Positions 1 to 9,197 of a stretch of DNA of 64,000 bases are shown one piece after another. The DNA is from S5-327 sp965200975 (lineage in GTDB: Bacteria > Chloroflexota > Dehalococcoidia > Lucifugimonadales > Australimonadaceae). Position 1 is the first letter of the stretch, and each line of letters starts with the position of its first letter. A program made the position numbers and the translations under genes. Location: the NCBI GenBank assembly GCA_965200975.1, contig OZ241740.1, positions 1,612,001 through 1,676,000 of the forward strand. Reading direction: 5' to 3'. The notes beneath the pieces are model-generated. The model was not told where the DNA came from. It saw only the letters and a list, made by a program, of their open reading frames with translations, and made no database searches.

Positions 1-48
1 CACCGCGAGCCCGTGCACGTTATCGAGGGCCTCGTCTCGTACCCGTAG
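1..48 (+). CDS. 3' end of a gene truncated by the window edge
   Basis: Frame 1 stays open from the first base to a TAG at 46-48 and encodes the tail HREPVHVIEGLVSYP. Codon use is like the neighbouring genes. Fifteen residues are too few to name a family. The gene would converge on the VOC pseudogene that follows on the opposite strand. Confidence 0.35.
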   Translation, partial: HREPVHVIEGLVSYP

Positions 49-175
49 GCGGCCCCTCCGCTCTCCTCGCTCCTCGCTCTCTTACCCACAGCGCGACACG
101 CAGGCGCGGGTTCTCCTGGCGCGTTCATAGCGGAACAAACGCAGGCAAGGAGTCTTGCGCGAGAGAGCAGCCTGG

Positions 176-577
176 TTACGCTTGGGGCGGATAGTGGCGG
201 AGTTCGATAGTGACTCCCTCCGGGCCCACCACGTAGGACGATTCTCCCCTGCCCTGCGCGCCCCACCGGGACTGCCTGGGCCCCGGCGACAGTCCGAACG
301 ACTCGACGAGGGCGAGCGTTTCCTCAAGCGCGCCCGGCTCGAGGACGAGGCAGAAGTGGTCGAGCCGCTGGGCGTCGGAGTCGGCGACCGCGTCCGCGGG
401 GAACAGGTCGATGATCGTATGCTGCGTGATTCGGACGGAGGGGAAGCGGACTTATCCGCGGCGCCACTCCTCCACGCGATCGCCCTGAAGGCCGAGCACG
501 TCCTGGTAGAAGGCGAGCGACCGCTCGACGTCGGGCGATTTCAGAACGATATGGTCCAATCCGAGCACACGCGCCAT
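176..577 (-). pseudogene. VOC (glyoxalase/bleomycin-resistance) family gene with an in-frame stop
   Basis: On the minus strand an ATG at 577, behind an AAGGAGG Shine-Dalgarno, opens a VOC-fold protein beginning MARVLGLDHIVLKSPDVERS and continuing FYQDVLGL. Codon 42 (452-454) is TAA. After it the same frame resumes the typical VOC sequence VRFPSVRITQHTIIDLFP, then HFCLVLEP and GPEGVTIELR, and ends at a TAA at 176-178. Without the stop it would encode 133 residues, a normal VOC length. The first-strand His, a central His (DHFCL) and a C-terminal Glu (TIELR) expected of the metal site are present. The lesion could be a nonsense mutation or a base-call error. Suppression or recoding is possible but nothing here supports it. 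Confidence 0.75.
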
Positions 578-701
578 TGAAGGCCTCCTTGCAGGAATCT
601 TACGGCATCAGGCCGAATGTATGCGATACGCGCCCACAGCACTGGGGCCGCGCCGCGGGCATTCGTCACAGAGCCGTTCGATTTGGCCATAATCGGCGGA
701 A

Positions 702-730
702 TTGACAGTCCCTAGGGCGCTCTGTAGGGT
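702..730 (+). promoter_or_regulatory. possible sigma70-type promoter upstream of the MBL-fold gene
   Basis: A perfect TTGACA at 702-707 is followed after 17 bp by TAGGGT, a poor -10 hexamer. It lies in the 294-bp gap 578-871, which otherwise shows no gene. It would leave a leader of about 135 nt before the ATG at 872. The weak -10 makes this tentative. Confidence 0.3.
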
Positions 731-871
731 AGCCTGCTAGACAGCATCCAAGCATTCCCCCTATCTCTGACCGGGGCGACGCAGGGGCGGATGCCGGGGT
801 TAGGGCTCCCCCCCCCCCGCGTACAGGCGCTGCGCATTGCGCCGCGAATCCACACTTTTTGGGGTTCTGCC

Positions 872-1705
872 ATGCCCGGTGCAGCAGAATTGCACATACT
901 CTCCGACGGCGTCATCAAAGTTGACGGCGGAGTACTGTTTGGGCAAGAGCCCAAGAGCAAGTGGCAGGACTGGATGCCTGCCGACCGGCGCAACCGGGTG
1001 AGGCTTGGGCTGAACTGCCTGCTGATCCGTCAGGGCGACCGGAACTACCTCGTCGACACGGGAGTCGGCCTTAAGCACACGGGCGAAGAGCAGGAGACGT
1101 ACGGCCTCTCGACGAGCCAGCTCCTTTCGGATCTGCGGTCGCACGGGCTTTCGCCGGCGGACATCCATGGCGTAGTGCTGACGAGCCTGCATTTCGAGCA
1201 CGCCGGCGGCTGTACGCGAGTGAACCGGCGCGGCGAGCTGGCGCCGACGTTCCCCAAGGCCACGTACTTCGTGCAGCGCGAGGCGCTGGAAGAGGCTACG
1301 TCGCCCACGGAGCGGGGGATCAACGGGTTCAACCCCGACGACTTTAAACCCTTGCAGCAGAAGGACAGACTAGAGGTTGTGGACGGCGAAGAGGTGATCG
1401 CGCCCGGGCTGCAGGTGCGAACGGCCAGCGGGCCCTACCAGGGGCACCAGATCGTGCTTGTCGCGCATGGCGGCGAGCGGGTCGCAGTGCTTGGCGACCT
1501 GGCGCCGACTCCTTACCACCTGCAGCTCGCCTGCATTGCGGCAAGCGACCGCCAGCCGGAAGAGACGCTCGAAGTCAAGCGCAAGGTGCTGAGCGAAGCG
1601 GTCCAGGACGGCTGGCTGCTCGTTTTCAGCCATGGCATGAATGAGAAGGCGGGCTACCTGCAAGACCGGGGCGGAAAGCTTAGACTACGCCCCGTCGCGC
1701 TCTAA
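872..1705 (+). CDS. MBL-fold metallo-hydrolase with an altered metal-binding motif
   Basis: This 277-residue protein has the metallo-beta-lactamase fold of lactonase and quorum-quenching type hydrolases. The features are LLIRQGDRNYLVDTGVG (first strand and the DTG turn), the region of the HxHxDH motif, and GDLAPT and FSHG further on. At that motif, where THxHxDH is usual, the sequence is TSLHFEHAGG: the first His is Ser105 and the Asp is Glu109, while His107 and His110 remain. Metal binding is therefore probably altered, and the substrate cannot be predicted. The start at 872 (MPGAAELHIL) was chosen because the upstream in-frame extension is proline-rich and not protein-like; the ribosome-binding site is weak. 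The GH15 gene follows in the same direction after 35 bp. Confidence 0.85.
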   Translation: MPGAAELHILSDGVIKVDGGVLFGQEPKSKWQDWMPADRRNRVRLGLNCLLIRQGDRNYLVDTGVGLKHTGEEQETYGLSTSQLLSDLRSHGLSPADIHGVVLTSLHFEHAGGCTRVNRRGELAPTFPKATYFVQREALEEATSPTERGINGFNPDDFKPLQQKDRLEVVDGEEVIAPGLQVRTASGPYQGHQIVLVAHGGERVAVLGDLAPTPYHLQLACIAASDRQPEETLEVKRKVLSEAVQDGWLLVFSHGMNEKAGYLQDRGGKLRLRPVAL

Positions 1706-1740
1706 TCCGCCGCCCTACCCCTCCGCAGGGGCCAGAACTC

Positions 1741-3570
1741 GTGCCGTATATCCCTATTCACGACTACGGACTCATTGGAGACAGGAACTCGTGCGCGCTG
1801 GTCAGCCGCGAGGGATCGATCGATTGGGCGTGCTTCCCACGGTTCGACTCCCCGAGTTCGTTCGCAGCGGTGCTCGACGACGTCAAGGGCGGACGCTGCG
1901 CTATTGAAGTCCGCGGCGGCCGCGCCGTCGCGCAGCGCTACGTGCCCGAGACTACCGTGCTGGAGGCAACCTTCGAGAGCGCGGACGGCGTCGCGCAAGT
2001 CTCCGACTTTATGACGCACGCCGAAGCCCGCAACCCTGAGGCGCCGCACGAGATAATCCGCATCGTGACATGCATTTCGGGATCGCCGACGATGCGGCTC
2101 GCCTTCCAGCCCCGATTGGACTACGCGCGAGGCGAGACCAAACTCAGGCGGCTGCGCTCAGGGGTGATGGCCGAGCATAAGGTCGGCAACCTCGGCATTG
2201 TCGCCGACCTGCCCTTTAGCATCGAGGACGCGGAAGACGGCGGGCAGCAGGCGACGGCCGAGTTCACGATGTCCACAGGCGACACCGTCCATATCGCCAT
2301 TCTGCACAACCCGCGCCGGCTTCCCGGCATCCAGACCCTCGACTGCCGCAACAAGCTGCTCCGGGTCGTGCGGAGGGACAGGGCAAGCATCACGGAGCTG
2401 CGGTACGACGGCTACCTGCGCGACGAAGTCGTGCGGTCGTATCTCACGCTGCGGCTGCTGATGTACAGCCCCACCGGAGCGATCGTGGCGGCGCCCACGA
2501 CCTCCCTGCCCGAGGCCATTGGCGGCGGACGGAACTGGGACTACCGCTTCTCATGGCTGCGGGACAGCGCGTGGACGCTGGGAATTCTGCAACGCATCGG
2601 CGGCGCTCGCGACGGACAGGCTTACCTCGCCTGGACTGTGAAAGAGTGCCAGATGGGACTCGATTCCATGCAGATCCTGTACGGCATCCACAGCGAGAGC
2701 ACGCTCACAGAGATAACGCTCGATCACCTCGAAGGCTACCGTGGCTCGCGTCCGGTGCGAATCGGCAACGACGCAGCGTTCCACCGGCAGCTCGACGTAT
2801 TCGGCGAGGTGGCCCTCACGCTTTCACTCTTCCACCGGTTCTCCGGAGCGCTCCCGCCTCACGCCTGGCAACTCTTCTCGCACATGGCCGACCTGGCGGC
2901 GGGCTCATGGCGTATGCCCGACCGGGGCATATGGGAGGTGCGGGGTCAGGAGCAGCACTTCGTCTACTCCAAGGTAATGTGCTGGGTAGCCCTCGACCGC
3001 GCCGTCCGCATCGGGGAAGCGCACGGGTACGACGGAGACATCGCGCGCTGGCGCGCCGAGCGCGACCTGCTCCGCGACGAGATACTCGAACAGGGCTGGT
3101 CGGAAGAGAAGCAGAGCTTCGTGCAGGCGTACGGCACGGAAGCGCTTGACGCCAGCGCGCTGCTGATTGCGTTCGTGGACTTCCTGCCCATCGACGACCC
3201 GCGGCTGCGCTCGACCATTCGCCGCATCCAGCAGGAGCTGGCCGACGGGCCGTTCGTGCGCAGGTACCGGGTGGACGAGACCGACGACGGACTCGAAGGA
3301 GAGGAGGGCGCCTTCTATATCCTCACCTTCTGGCTAATCGGGGCGCTGCTGATGATCGGCGAGACGGAAGAGGCGCTGAAGTACTTCGATATGGTGTCGC
3401 AGACGGCGAACCATCTGGGGCTGTTCGCCGAGATGTACGATCCTCACACCGGGGAAGGGCTCGGCAACTTCCCGCAGGCGTTCAGCCACATCGGGTTTCT
3501 GCACACGGCACGCAATGTGAACGCGATAATGCGCCGCAACGACGACTACGACGAGGAGCTGCAGGCGTGA
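1741..3570 (+). CDS. GH15 family glucoamylase/trehalase-like glycoside hydrolase
   Basis: The 609-residue protein matches the bacterial glycoside hydrolase family 15 architecture: an N-terminal beta-sandwich from about residue 1 to 240 (opening MPYIPIHDYGLIGDRNSCAL, then GSIDWACFPRFDSPS) and an (alpha/alpha)6 barrel. The barrel opens with NWDYRFSWLRDSAWTLGIL, a signature of the family's catalytic domain. A late EEGAFYILTFWLIGAL segment contributes the C-terminal helices. GH15 enzymes hydrolyse alpha-glucosides such as trehalose or maltooligosaccharides by inversion; which substrate applies here is unknown. No signal peptide is visible, so it is probably cytoplasmic. The start is GTG, chosen because the conserved MPYxPIxDYG opening sits exactly there. 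The length is normal for the family. Confidence 0.93.
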   Translation: MPYIPIHDYGLIGDRNSCALVSREGSIDWACFPRFDSPSSFAAVLDDVKGGRCAIEVRGGRAVAQRYVPETTVLEATFESADGVAQVSDFMTHAEARNPEAPHEIIRIVTCISGSPTMRLAFQPRLDYARGETKLRRLRSGVMAEHKVGNLGIVADLPFSIEDAEDGGQQATAEFTMSTGDTVHIAILHNPRRLPGIQTLDCRNKLLRVVRRDRASITELRYDGYLRDEVVRSYLTLRLLMYSPTGAIVAAPTTSLPEAIGGGRNWDYRFSWLRDSAWTLGILQRIGGARDGQAYLAWTVKECQMGLDSMQILYGIHSESTLTEITLDHLEGYRGSRPVRIGNDAAFHRQLDVFGEVALTLSLFHRFSGALPPHAWQLFSHMADLAAGSWRMPDRGIWEVRGQEQHFVYSKVMCWVALDRAVRIGEAHGYDGDIARWRAERDLLRDEILEQGWSEEKQSFVQAYGTEALDASALLIAFVDFLPIDDPRLRSTIRRIQQELADGPFVRRYRVDETDDGLEGEEGAFYILTFWLIGALLMIGETEEALKYFDMVSQTANHLGLFAEMYDPHTGEGLGNFPQAFSHIGFLHTARNVNAIMRRNDDYDEELQA

Positions 3571-3607
3571 CCGCAATCTGCGGCGCGCGCCTGCCGGGGA
3601 GGCAGCG

Positions 3608-4846
3608 TTGAAAGTCTACGTAACCGGCATCGGCATGGTGACCCCACTGGGGCTCGACACCAAATCGTCCTGGAGCGCGCTGCTGAAGGGCAAGTCGGGC
3701 ATCGCCCCTATAGCGGCGTTCGACGCCGAGGGTTTCGAGACCACTATAGCGGGCGAGGCGCGGGCGTTCGATCCGACGCAGTACGTCGACCGGAAGCAGG
3801 CGCGGCGCCTCGACCGTTTCGCGCAGTTCGCAGTGGCCGCGACCGGCCAGGCGATGGAGCAGGCGGGGCTGAGGCTCGACGACGGAAGCGTCGACGCGGC
3901 GCGCGTCGGTTCGGTTATCGGCAGCGGCATCGGCGGCATTCTCACGCTCTCCGAGCAGTGGGGAGTGCTGAACGAGAAGGGGCCGGAGCGCGTGAGCCCG
4001 TTTCTGGTGCCGATGATGCTCGCGGATATGGCCCCGGGGCAGGTTTCGATCCTCTACGGCGCGAAGGGGCCCAACTACTGTGTGGTGACAGCCTGCTCGA
4101 GCGGCGCCGACAGCATCGGCATTGCGCTCGATATGATCCGTCGCGGCGACATCGATATTGCGCTTGCCGGCGGCACGGAGGCGCCCATCTGCCCTATTGC
4201 GGTGGCAGGCTTCAATGCGTGCAAGGCGCTCTCACGCCGCAACGACGCTCCGGAGGCTGCAAGCCGCCCGTTCGACGCCGAGCGCGACGGGTTCGTTATG
4301 GGCGAGGGCGCGGGAGTGCTCGTGATTGAAAGCGAGGCGAGCGCGGCGCGGCGGGGCGCGGCGCCGATTGCCGAACTCGCAGGATACGGCGGCTCATCCG
4401 ACGCTAACCACGTGACGCAGCCGGCGCCCGGCGGCGAGGGAGCGGCCCGGGCGATGCGGCGCGCGCTGGAGCAGGCGGAGGCATCTCCGGAAGATATCAG
4501 CTACGTGAACGCTCACGGGACGAGCACTCCAATGAACGACCGCTTCGAGACCGAGGCTCTCAAGGCCGTATTCGGAGAAGAGGCGTACAAGATCAAGGTG
4601 AGCTCCACCAAGTCGATGACCGGTCATCTCCTCGGCGCCGCCGGCGGAGTTGAGGCGGCCATCGCCGCCCTCGCCGTCTCCGAGAGCGCAATCCCGCCCA
4701 CAATCAATCTCGAGAACCCCGACCCGGACTGCGACCTCGACTACACGCCGCACCACGCGCAAAAGGGAGTGGTGAGAGCGGCAATGAGCAACAACCTGGG
4801 GTTCGGCGGGCACAATTCGTCGCTGATATTCCGCAGGATCCCGTAG
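3608..4846 (+). CDS. fabF: beta-ketoacyl-ACP synthase II
   Basis: This 412-residue condensing enzyme would elongate acyl-ACP with malonyl-ACP in type II fatty-acid synthesis. The catalytic residues are all visible: Cys163 in VTACSSGADS, His303 in NAHGTSTPMND, and Lys335 with His340 in STKSMTGHLLGAAGG. The N-terminus VYVTGIGMVTPLG and the C-terminal NNLGFGGHNSSLIF are typical. Translation starts at TTG 3608, behind GGGGAGG at a good distance. It lies 37 bp after the GH15 gene and is not surrounded by other fab genes, so it may be an extra copy or a stand-alone elongation gene. Confidence 0.95.
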   Translation: MKVYVTGIGMVTPLGLDTKSSWSALLKGKSGIAPIAAFDAEGFETTIAGEARAFDPTQYVDRKQARRLDRFAQFAVAATGQAMEQAGLRLDDGSVDAARVGSVIGSGIGGILTLSEQWGVLNEKGPERVSPFLVPMMLADMAPGQVSILYGAKGPNYCVVTACSSGADSIGIALDMIRRGDIDIALAGGTEAPICPIAVAGFNACKALSRRNDAPEAASRPFDAERDGFVMGEGAGVLVIESEASAARRGAAPIAELAGYGGSSDANHVTQPAPGGEGAARAMRRALEQAEASPEDISYVNAHGTSTPMNDRFETEALKAVFGEEAYKIKVSSTKSMTGHLLGAAGGVEAAIAALAVSESAIPPTINLENPDPDCDLDYTPHHAQKGVVRAAMSNNLGFGGHNSSLIFRRIP

Positions 4847-4905
4847 CCGATGCGCCGCCACGCGCTCCACTCTCTCCACGCGGCGCGGCGGTCTGCGTCC
4901 GGCCC

Positions 4906-6642
4906 ATGCGGCGCTCCGCCGGCATGACTTCCGGCCTCTCGACCGCTGTGCAGGGACAACGCCGCCGCTGGCGCGTGGCGAATCCCGCCGACCCTTCCCC
5001 GCTAGGGCCCCTTCCCTACCTGATCGGCCATCTTCTGTGGCGGCGCGGGCTGCGCAGCGCTCAGGAAGCCCGCGAGTTTCTCGATGTCGGCGACTCCCTC
5101 TTCGAGGACCCGCAGTCGCTGCCGGACGTCGACAAGGCCGTGCGCCGATTCGAGCAAGCGCAAAGCAACGGGGAGAGCGTCGCGGTGTACGGCGACTTCG
5201 ACGCCGACGGCGTAACCGGAACAGCGCTGCTTCACAAGGCGCTGCGCCGGTACGGCCTCGACGTTATCGCCTATATCCCTCACCGCGTAAGCGAGGGCCA
5301 CGGGCTCAACCGAACCGCTATCGACCATCTAAGGGAACGAGGAGCAACCCTGATCGTGACGGTCGATTGCGGCGTGACCGACATCGACCAGGTCGCCTAC
5401 GCGCGCTCGTTGGGCGTCGACACGATTATCACCGATCACCACCTTACTGCGGCGCGGCTGCCCGAGGCTACGGCGGTCATCAATCCGCATGCGGCGCACT
5501 CGGACTATCCGTTCGAGCATCTCACGGGCGTCGGCATGGCGCTCAAGCTGGCGCAGGCGCTTCTGCAGCCCCGCTTCGGCGACGCATGGGACGCGGGCTT
5601 GATGGAGCTTGCAGCTATCGGCGCCGTCACCGACATGGCCCCGCTCCTGGGCGAGAACCGCTTCATCGTGCACCGCGGCATACGCGACCTCCGGCGCACG
5701 CAATCGGCGGGACTCCGGGCGCTCCTGAGCGCATCCCGGGTGGACGCTCGCAACATCACGTCGGAGACGCTCGGGTTCACCGTGGGGCCGCGCCTCAATG
5801 CCGCCGGACGGCTCGACCACGCCGACGTTGCGCTCGAACTGCTGCTGACTGACGATGCGGAGCGCGCCGCGCAGATCGTGCGCGAGCTCGACTCCTACAA
5901 CCGTCAGCGCCGGGAACTGACGGAATCGACCGTCGCACAGGCGATCGACCTGACGTCCGGCGAGACCCCGCCGCTTATTCTCGTAGGCGACGCAAGCTTC
6001 AACCTCGGAGTCGTGGGCCTCGCCGCCGGCAAGCTCGCCGAGCAGTACGGGGCGCCGGCAGCGGTCTACGGCATGGAGGGGGGACGCATTGTGGCGAGCT
6101 GCCGCAGCATACCCGGCTTCCATTGGGCGGACGCGCTCAGCCAGTGCAGCGACCTGCTCGTGCGGTACGGCGGGCATGAGAGCGCTGCAGGGTTCGCCTG
6201 CCATCCGGACGCGCTGCCCGAACTGAACGCCCGGCTCACGAGCATCGCCGCCGAGCGGATCGGGGAGCAGCCCGGCGCCCGGGAGGGAGTAGTCGACGCC
6301 GAGGCGCAGCCGCACGAGCTGATGGGCGAGACGTTCCGGCAGCTGCTGACGCTCGAGCCCCACGGCGTGGGAAATCCCGCGCCGCTCTTTCTCGCTCGCG
6401 AGGTCGAAATCGTGCGGGCGCAACCCATGGGAGCAGAGGGCAAGCACTTCAGACTCACCGTGCGCTCCGGAGGAGCGCTGTGGGATGTTTCGGCGTTCGG
6501 CCAGCAGTGGCAAGAGGGCGCTGAGCGCGCCAGCATCATCTACACGATGGGAGTCGACCGGTGGAACGGGAGCGAGCGCATTCGACTCGTCCTCGAGGAC
6601 TACGCGCCGCTTCCCGGCAACCGCGCCGCCGGGAGCTGCTGA
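4906..6642 (+). CDS. recJ: single-stranded-DNA-specific 5'-3' exonuclease RecJ
   Basis: The 578-residue protein has the DHH phosphoesterase motifs of RecJ: DFDADGVTGTALL near residue 100, IVTVDCGVTD, and TDHHLTAARLPEA carrying the DHH signature. A DHHA1 domain follows with RYGGHESAAGFACHP, then an OB-fold part with HGVGNPAPLF. RecJ degrades single-stranded DNA in recombinational repair (RecF pathway), mismatch repair and base-excision repair. The length matches bacterial RecJ. Two in-frame ATGs (4906 and 4924) are possible and neither has a clear ribosome-binding site. The stop codon lies inside the first copy of a GC-rich intergenic repeat. Confidence 0.95.
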   Translation: MRRSAGMTSGLSTAVQGQRRRWRVANPADPSPLGPLPYLIGHLLWRRGLRSAQEAREFLDVGDSLFEDPQSLPDVDKAVRRFEQAQSNGESVAVYGDFDADGVTGTALLHKALRRYGLDVIAYIPHRVSEGHGLNRTAIDHLRERGATLIVTVDCGVTDIDQVAYARSLGVDTIITDHHLTAARLPEATAVINPHAAHSDYPFEHLTGVGMALKLAQALLQPRFGDAWDAGLMELAAIGAVTDMAPLLGENRFIVHRGIRDLRRTQSAGLRALLSASRVDARNITSETLGFTVGPRLNAAGRLDHADVALELLLTDDAERAAQIVRELDSYNRQRRELTESTVAQAIDLTSGETPPLILVGDASFNLGVVGLAAGKLAEQYGAPAAVYGMEGGRIVASCRSIPGFHWADALSQCSDLLVRYGGHESAAGFACHPDALPELNARLTSIAAERIGEQPGAREGVVDAEAQPHELMGETFRQLLTLEPHGVGNPAPLFLAREVEIVRAQPMGAEGKHFRLTVRSGGALWDVSAFGQQWQEGAERASIIYTMGVDRWNGSERIRLVLEDYAPLPGNRAAGSC

Positions 6643-6852
6643 GGCTCCCCAGGGGGTCTGGGGGAGCGGACGCTCTCCCAGCAACGCGCCAGCGCTCACG
6701 CCCCTCCCCCGCCCACTATCGCGCGCGTCAACTCTGCCGCCCCCACGACGCGCGGGAGCTGCTGAGCTCACGAGGGGGTTGGGGGAGCGGACGCTCTCCC
6801 AGCTGCGCCCCAGCCCTCACGCCCCTCCCCCGCCCACTATCGCGCGCGTCAA
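6631..6852. repeat. two direct copies of a GC-rich hairpin-forming intergenic repeat
   Basis: Copy 1 (6631-6731) and copy 2 (6754-6852) share gggagctgctgag, gggggagcggacgctctccc, cacgcccctcccccgccc and actatcgcgcgcgtcaa, with an offset of about 123 bp. The ggagcg/cgctctccc part can fold on itself. Related single copies occur in other gaps of this window. The first copy overlaps the last codons and stop of recJ. The rest of the 6643-6938 gap shows no gene. Confidence 0.85.
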
Positions 6853-6938
6853 CCCTGAACGACGCCCGGCCCTGCGCAAGCGCCTCTGCCGGGAACTGGT
6901 ACGATTCACGCTGCAAAACAAAGTCTTGGGAGGCGATT

Positions 6939-7418
6939 ATGGCGCGCGTAAGTTCGCTTGGTCACGTTGGCCTCTTCTGCAACGACCTGCCGGCGATGCG
7001 CGATTTCTACACTCGCGTGCTGGGCATGACGGTAACCGACGAGAACATGGACAGGGGAATGGTCTTCCTGTCGGCGCAGCCCGGCGAGGAGCACCACGAG
7101 TTGCTGCTTATGGGCGGGCGCACAGGTGACGAGGACGCCAAGATAGTGCAGCAGATATCGTTCCACGTCGACAGTCTCGACGGCGTGCGCGAGTTTCATG
7201 AGGGCTTTCAGGCGGAGGGAGTCCCGGTGGACTCGGTCGTGACTCACGGGAACACGGCGAGCGTCTACTTCCGGGACCCGGAGGGGAACCGCCTGGAGGT
7301 GTACTACAGCCTGCCGGTGGAGTGGCCGCAGCCGTTCAGGGCGGAGCTCGACCTGAGCGGGAGCAACGAGGACGTTCTGCAGCAGATCCACGACGCGACC
7401 TTCGGGGCGCGGAACTGA
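6939..7418 (+). CDS. VOC family protein, extradiol-dioxygenase-like
   Basis: The 159-residue protein has the paired beta-alpha-beta-beta-beta modules of the vicinal oxygen chelate superfamily. The 2-His-1-Glu metal site of catechol 2,3-dioxygenase-type enzymes is complete: His9 in SLGHVGLF, His76 in ISFHVDSL and Glu120 in DPEGNRLEVYY. A ring-cleaving dioxygenase or related oxygenase role is therefore plausible, though the substrate cannot be read. The start at 6939 has GGGAGG six bases upstream; the open frame extends further but runs through the intergenic repeat. A cupin and a bicupin gene follow in the same direction, so the three may form an aromatic or keto-acid oxidation unit. Confidence 0.88.
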   Translation: MARVSSLGHVGLFCNDLPAMRDFYTRVLGMTVTDENMDRGMVFLSAQPGEEHHELLLMGGRTGDEDAKIVQQISFHVDSLDGVREFHEGFQAEGVPVDSVVTHGNTASVYFRDPEGNRLEVYYSLPVEWPQPFRAELDLSGSNEDVLQQIHDATFGARN

Positions 7419-7438
7419 CGCGCCACCGAGGAGAAGCG

Positions 7439-7864
7439 ATGACCGCTCAGAAGACTGCCGCCAAGGTGTTCAGCTTCCTGACCGACGACATCCTCGCAGG
7501 GACCGGCGATATCGTTCTGCCCGGTTCCGACGAACTGTCCGGCGTGATCAAACGGTACGAAAGCGGCGGCGAGAACCGTATGCACAGCCACCCTACCGAA
7601 GACCACGCCTTCTACATCCTCGACGGCGAGGCTACGTTCCACCTCGAGGAGGACGAGAACGTGGTGGTGGTCGGCAAGAACGAGGCGGTCTTCCTGCCCA
7701 AGGGCGCCCGCTACTGGTTCCACAGCTCCGGGGCGGCCAAGCTCATCATTCTCCGCACCGGCACGCAGACGGGCTCCGACCGGATCATAGGGGGCCGCAC
7801 TGTAACGAGCCGCCGGACTGTCGAGGGAGCTGAGCGGGTCGAACCCCGGGAACTGCCCTTCTAG
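7439..7864 (+). CDS. small single-domain cupin protein
   Basis: This 141-residue protein is a one-domain cupin. Motif 1 is RMHSHPTEDHAFYILDGEA, with His49, His51 and His56 and Glu54 as metal-ligand candidates. Motif 2 is FLPKGARYWFHSSG. The C-terminal tail after about residue 115 is polar and probably flexible. Cupins of this size can be dioxygenases, isomerases or sugar-binding regulators; nothing here narrows the choice. GAGGAG precedes the ATG at 7439, 20 bp after the VOC gene, so the two are probably co-transcribed. Confidence 0.85.
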   Translation: MTAQKTAAKVFSFLTDDILAGTGDIVLPGSDELSGVIKRYESGGENRMHSHPTEDHAFYILDGEATFHLEEDENVVVVGKNEAVFLPKGARYWFHSSGAAKLIILRTGTQTGSDRIIGGRTVTSRRTVEGAERVEPRELPF

Positions 7865-7937
7865 GCAGCGCTGTTTCATAGAGTTCAGGACGTATCGACG
7901 CCGGACGGGACCAAAAGCCGTCCGCAGTGGAGGAGCT

Positions 7938-9197
7938 ATGACTACAGAGCCACGCTACATCGAGCCGACCGGCAATCGGCGCGCAGGATGGCACAAAGAG
8001 GGCGAAACGGGCACGAGCTACACCGTCCGCCTCGCCACTGCCTGGGAGCGCTTTCAGCGAGAAGAGGGCATCCCCGTGTTCAAGGGAGTCGGCGTCTACG
8101 ACTCCCGCGAGTTGCCGCGAGCCGACTGGAAGCGAGTCGGCGGCAAGGGCACGTACATTCAGGTTACGGGCACGAACAACGCCACAGGAATGTTCGTAGT
8201 GGAAGTGCCGCCGCGCGGGGCGCTGCTGCCTCAACGGCAGATGTACGAGGAGCGCTACATCGTGCTCGAGGGCCGCGGAAGCACCGAGGTCTGGCGCAAC
8301 GGCGACACGGCGATGACCGCTTTCGAGTGGCAGCCATGGAGCCTGTTCGCGATTCCCCTCAATGCGAACTTCCGCATCGTCAACGCCTCGTCCTCCCCTG
8401 CCCTGCTTCTGGCGGTCAACTCGGCGCCGCGCACCATCAACGCCTTTCAGAATATGAACTTCGTGTTCAATTGCGAGTTCAACTTCGAAGACCGCCTCGG
8501 AGGGAATCTCGAGGACTACTGGAACCCGAACGACGAGCTCGAGCCGCAGCCGGTGCGCGGACGGGCCATGGTTACGTCGAACCTGCTGCCCGACATCCAG
8601 AACGCCTACCTGCCGCTCGACAACAACCGGGGGCCGGGCTTCCGCTGGGTCGCTCCGAACCAGGTCGGCAACAAGATGATCCAGGGATGGCTGGCCGAGT
8701 ACCCGAGCGGGCGCTACGCCAAGGCCCACGCGCACGCCTCCGGCGCCGTGCTCGTCTGCTGCAAGGGCCACGGGTATTCGTGGACGTGGCCGAGCTCCGC
8801 CGGGCTCACTCCCTGGCAGGACGACAAGGCTGACCTGGTGAAGATACAGGAGTACGGCCCGGGCGGTCTGATAAGCGCCGCGCCCGGCCCGGCCAACTGG
8901 TTCCATCAGCACTTCGCCGTGGGCAAAGACCCGTTCCGCGTGTTCAATTACACTGGGCCCTACCCCGGCAACCCGGAGTCCGGACGCAACCGCGCCAACG
9001 ACTTCGCGGAAGAGGGCGAGCTTATCCGCCAGCACGCCGATGTCACCGACGGCGGCAACGCGATCCCCTATCACATGGAGGACTCGTACGTCCGGCAACA
9101 TTTCGAGAGGAAGCTCGCCGAGAACGGAGCGGTGTCCACTATGCCGGAGGTCGTGTACACCGAGGCTGGCGCGAATATGGAAGTGATGTCGGACTAA
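7938..9197 (+). CDS. bicupin domain protein
   Basis: The 419-residue protein carries two cupin barrels. The N-terminal barrel includes PRGALLPQRQMYEERYIVLE; the C-terminal barrel includes YAKAHAHASGAVLVCCKGHG and ANWFHQHFAVG. The gentisate 1,2-dioxygenase/oxalate-type bicupins share this layout. The His pairs are clear in the second barrel and poor in the first, suggesting one active metal site. A GGAGGAG lies ahead of the ATG. A paralogue with the same motifs is at 17573-18811 on the opposite strand. It follows the VOC and cupin genes and may belong to the same oxygenase set. Confidence 0.87.
   Translation: MTTEPRYIEPTGNRRAGWHKEGETGTSYTVRLATAWERFQREEGIPVFKGVGVYDSRELPRADWKRVGGKGTYIQVTGTNNATGMFVVEVPPRGALLPQRQMYEERYIVLEGRGSTEVWRNGDTAMTAFEWQPWSLFAIPLNANFRIVNASSSPALLLAVNSAPRTINAFQNMNFVFNCEFNFEDRLGGNLEDYWNPNDELEPQPVRGRAMVTSNLLPDIQNAYLPLDNNRGPGFRWVAPNQVGNKMIQGWLAEYPSGRYAKAHAHASGAVLVCCKGHGYSWTWPSSAGLTPWQDDKADLVKIQEYGPGGLISAAPGPANWFHQHFAVGKDPFRVFNYTGPYPGNPESGRNRANDFAEEGELIRQHADVTDGGNAIPYHMEDSYVRQHFERKLAENGAVSTMPEVVYTEAGANMEVMSD

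Noticed and set aside
155..580. Plus-strand open frame of 141 codons
   Set aside because: It is antisense to the VOC pseudogene on the minus strand, whose translation has clear family motifs; the plus-strand protein is charged and has no motif.
5329..6771. Minus-strand open frame of 480 codons over recJ
   Set aside because: It is fully antisense to recJ, whose catalytic motifs are intact; long antisense frames are common at this GC content.
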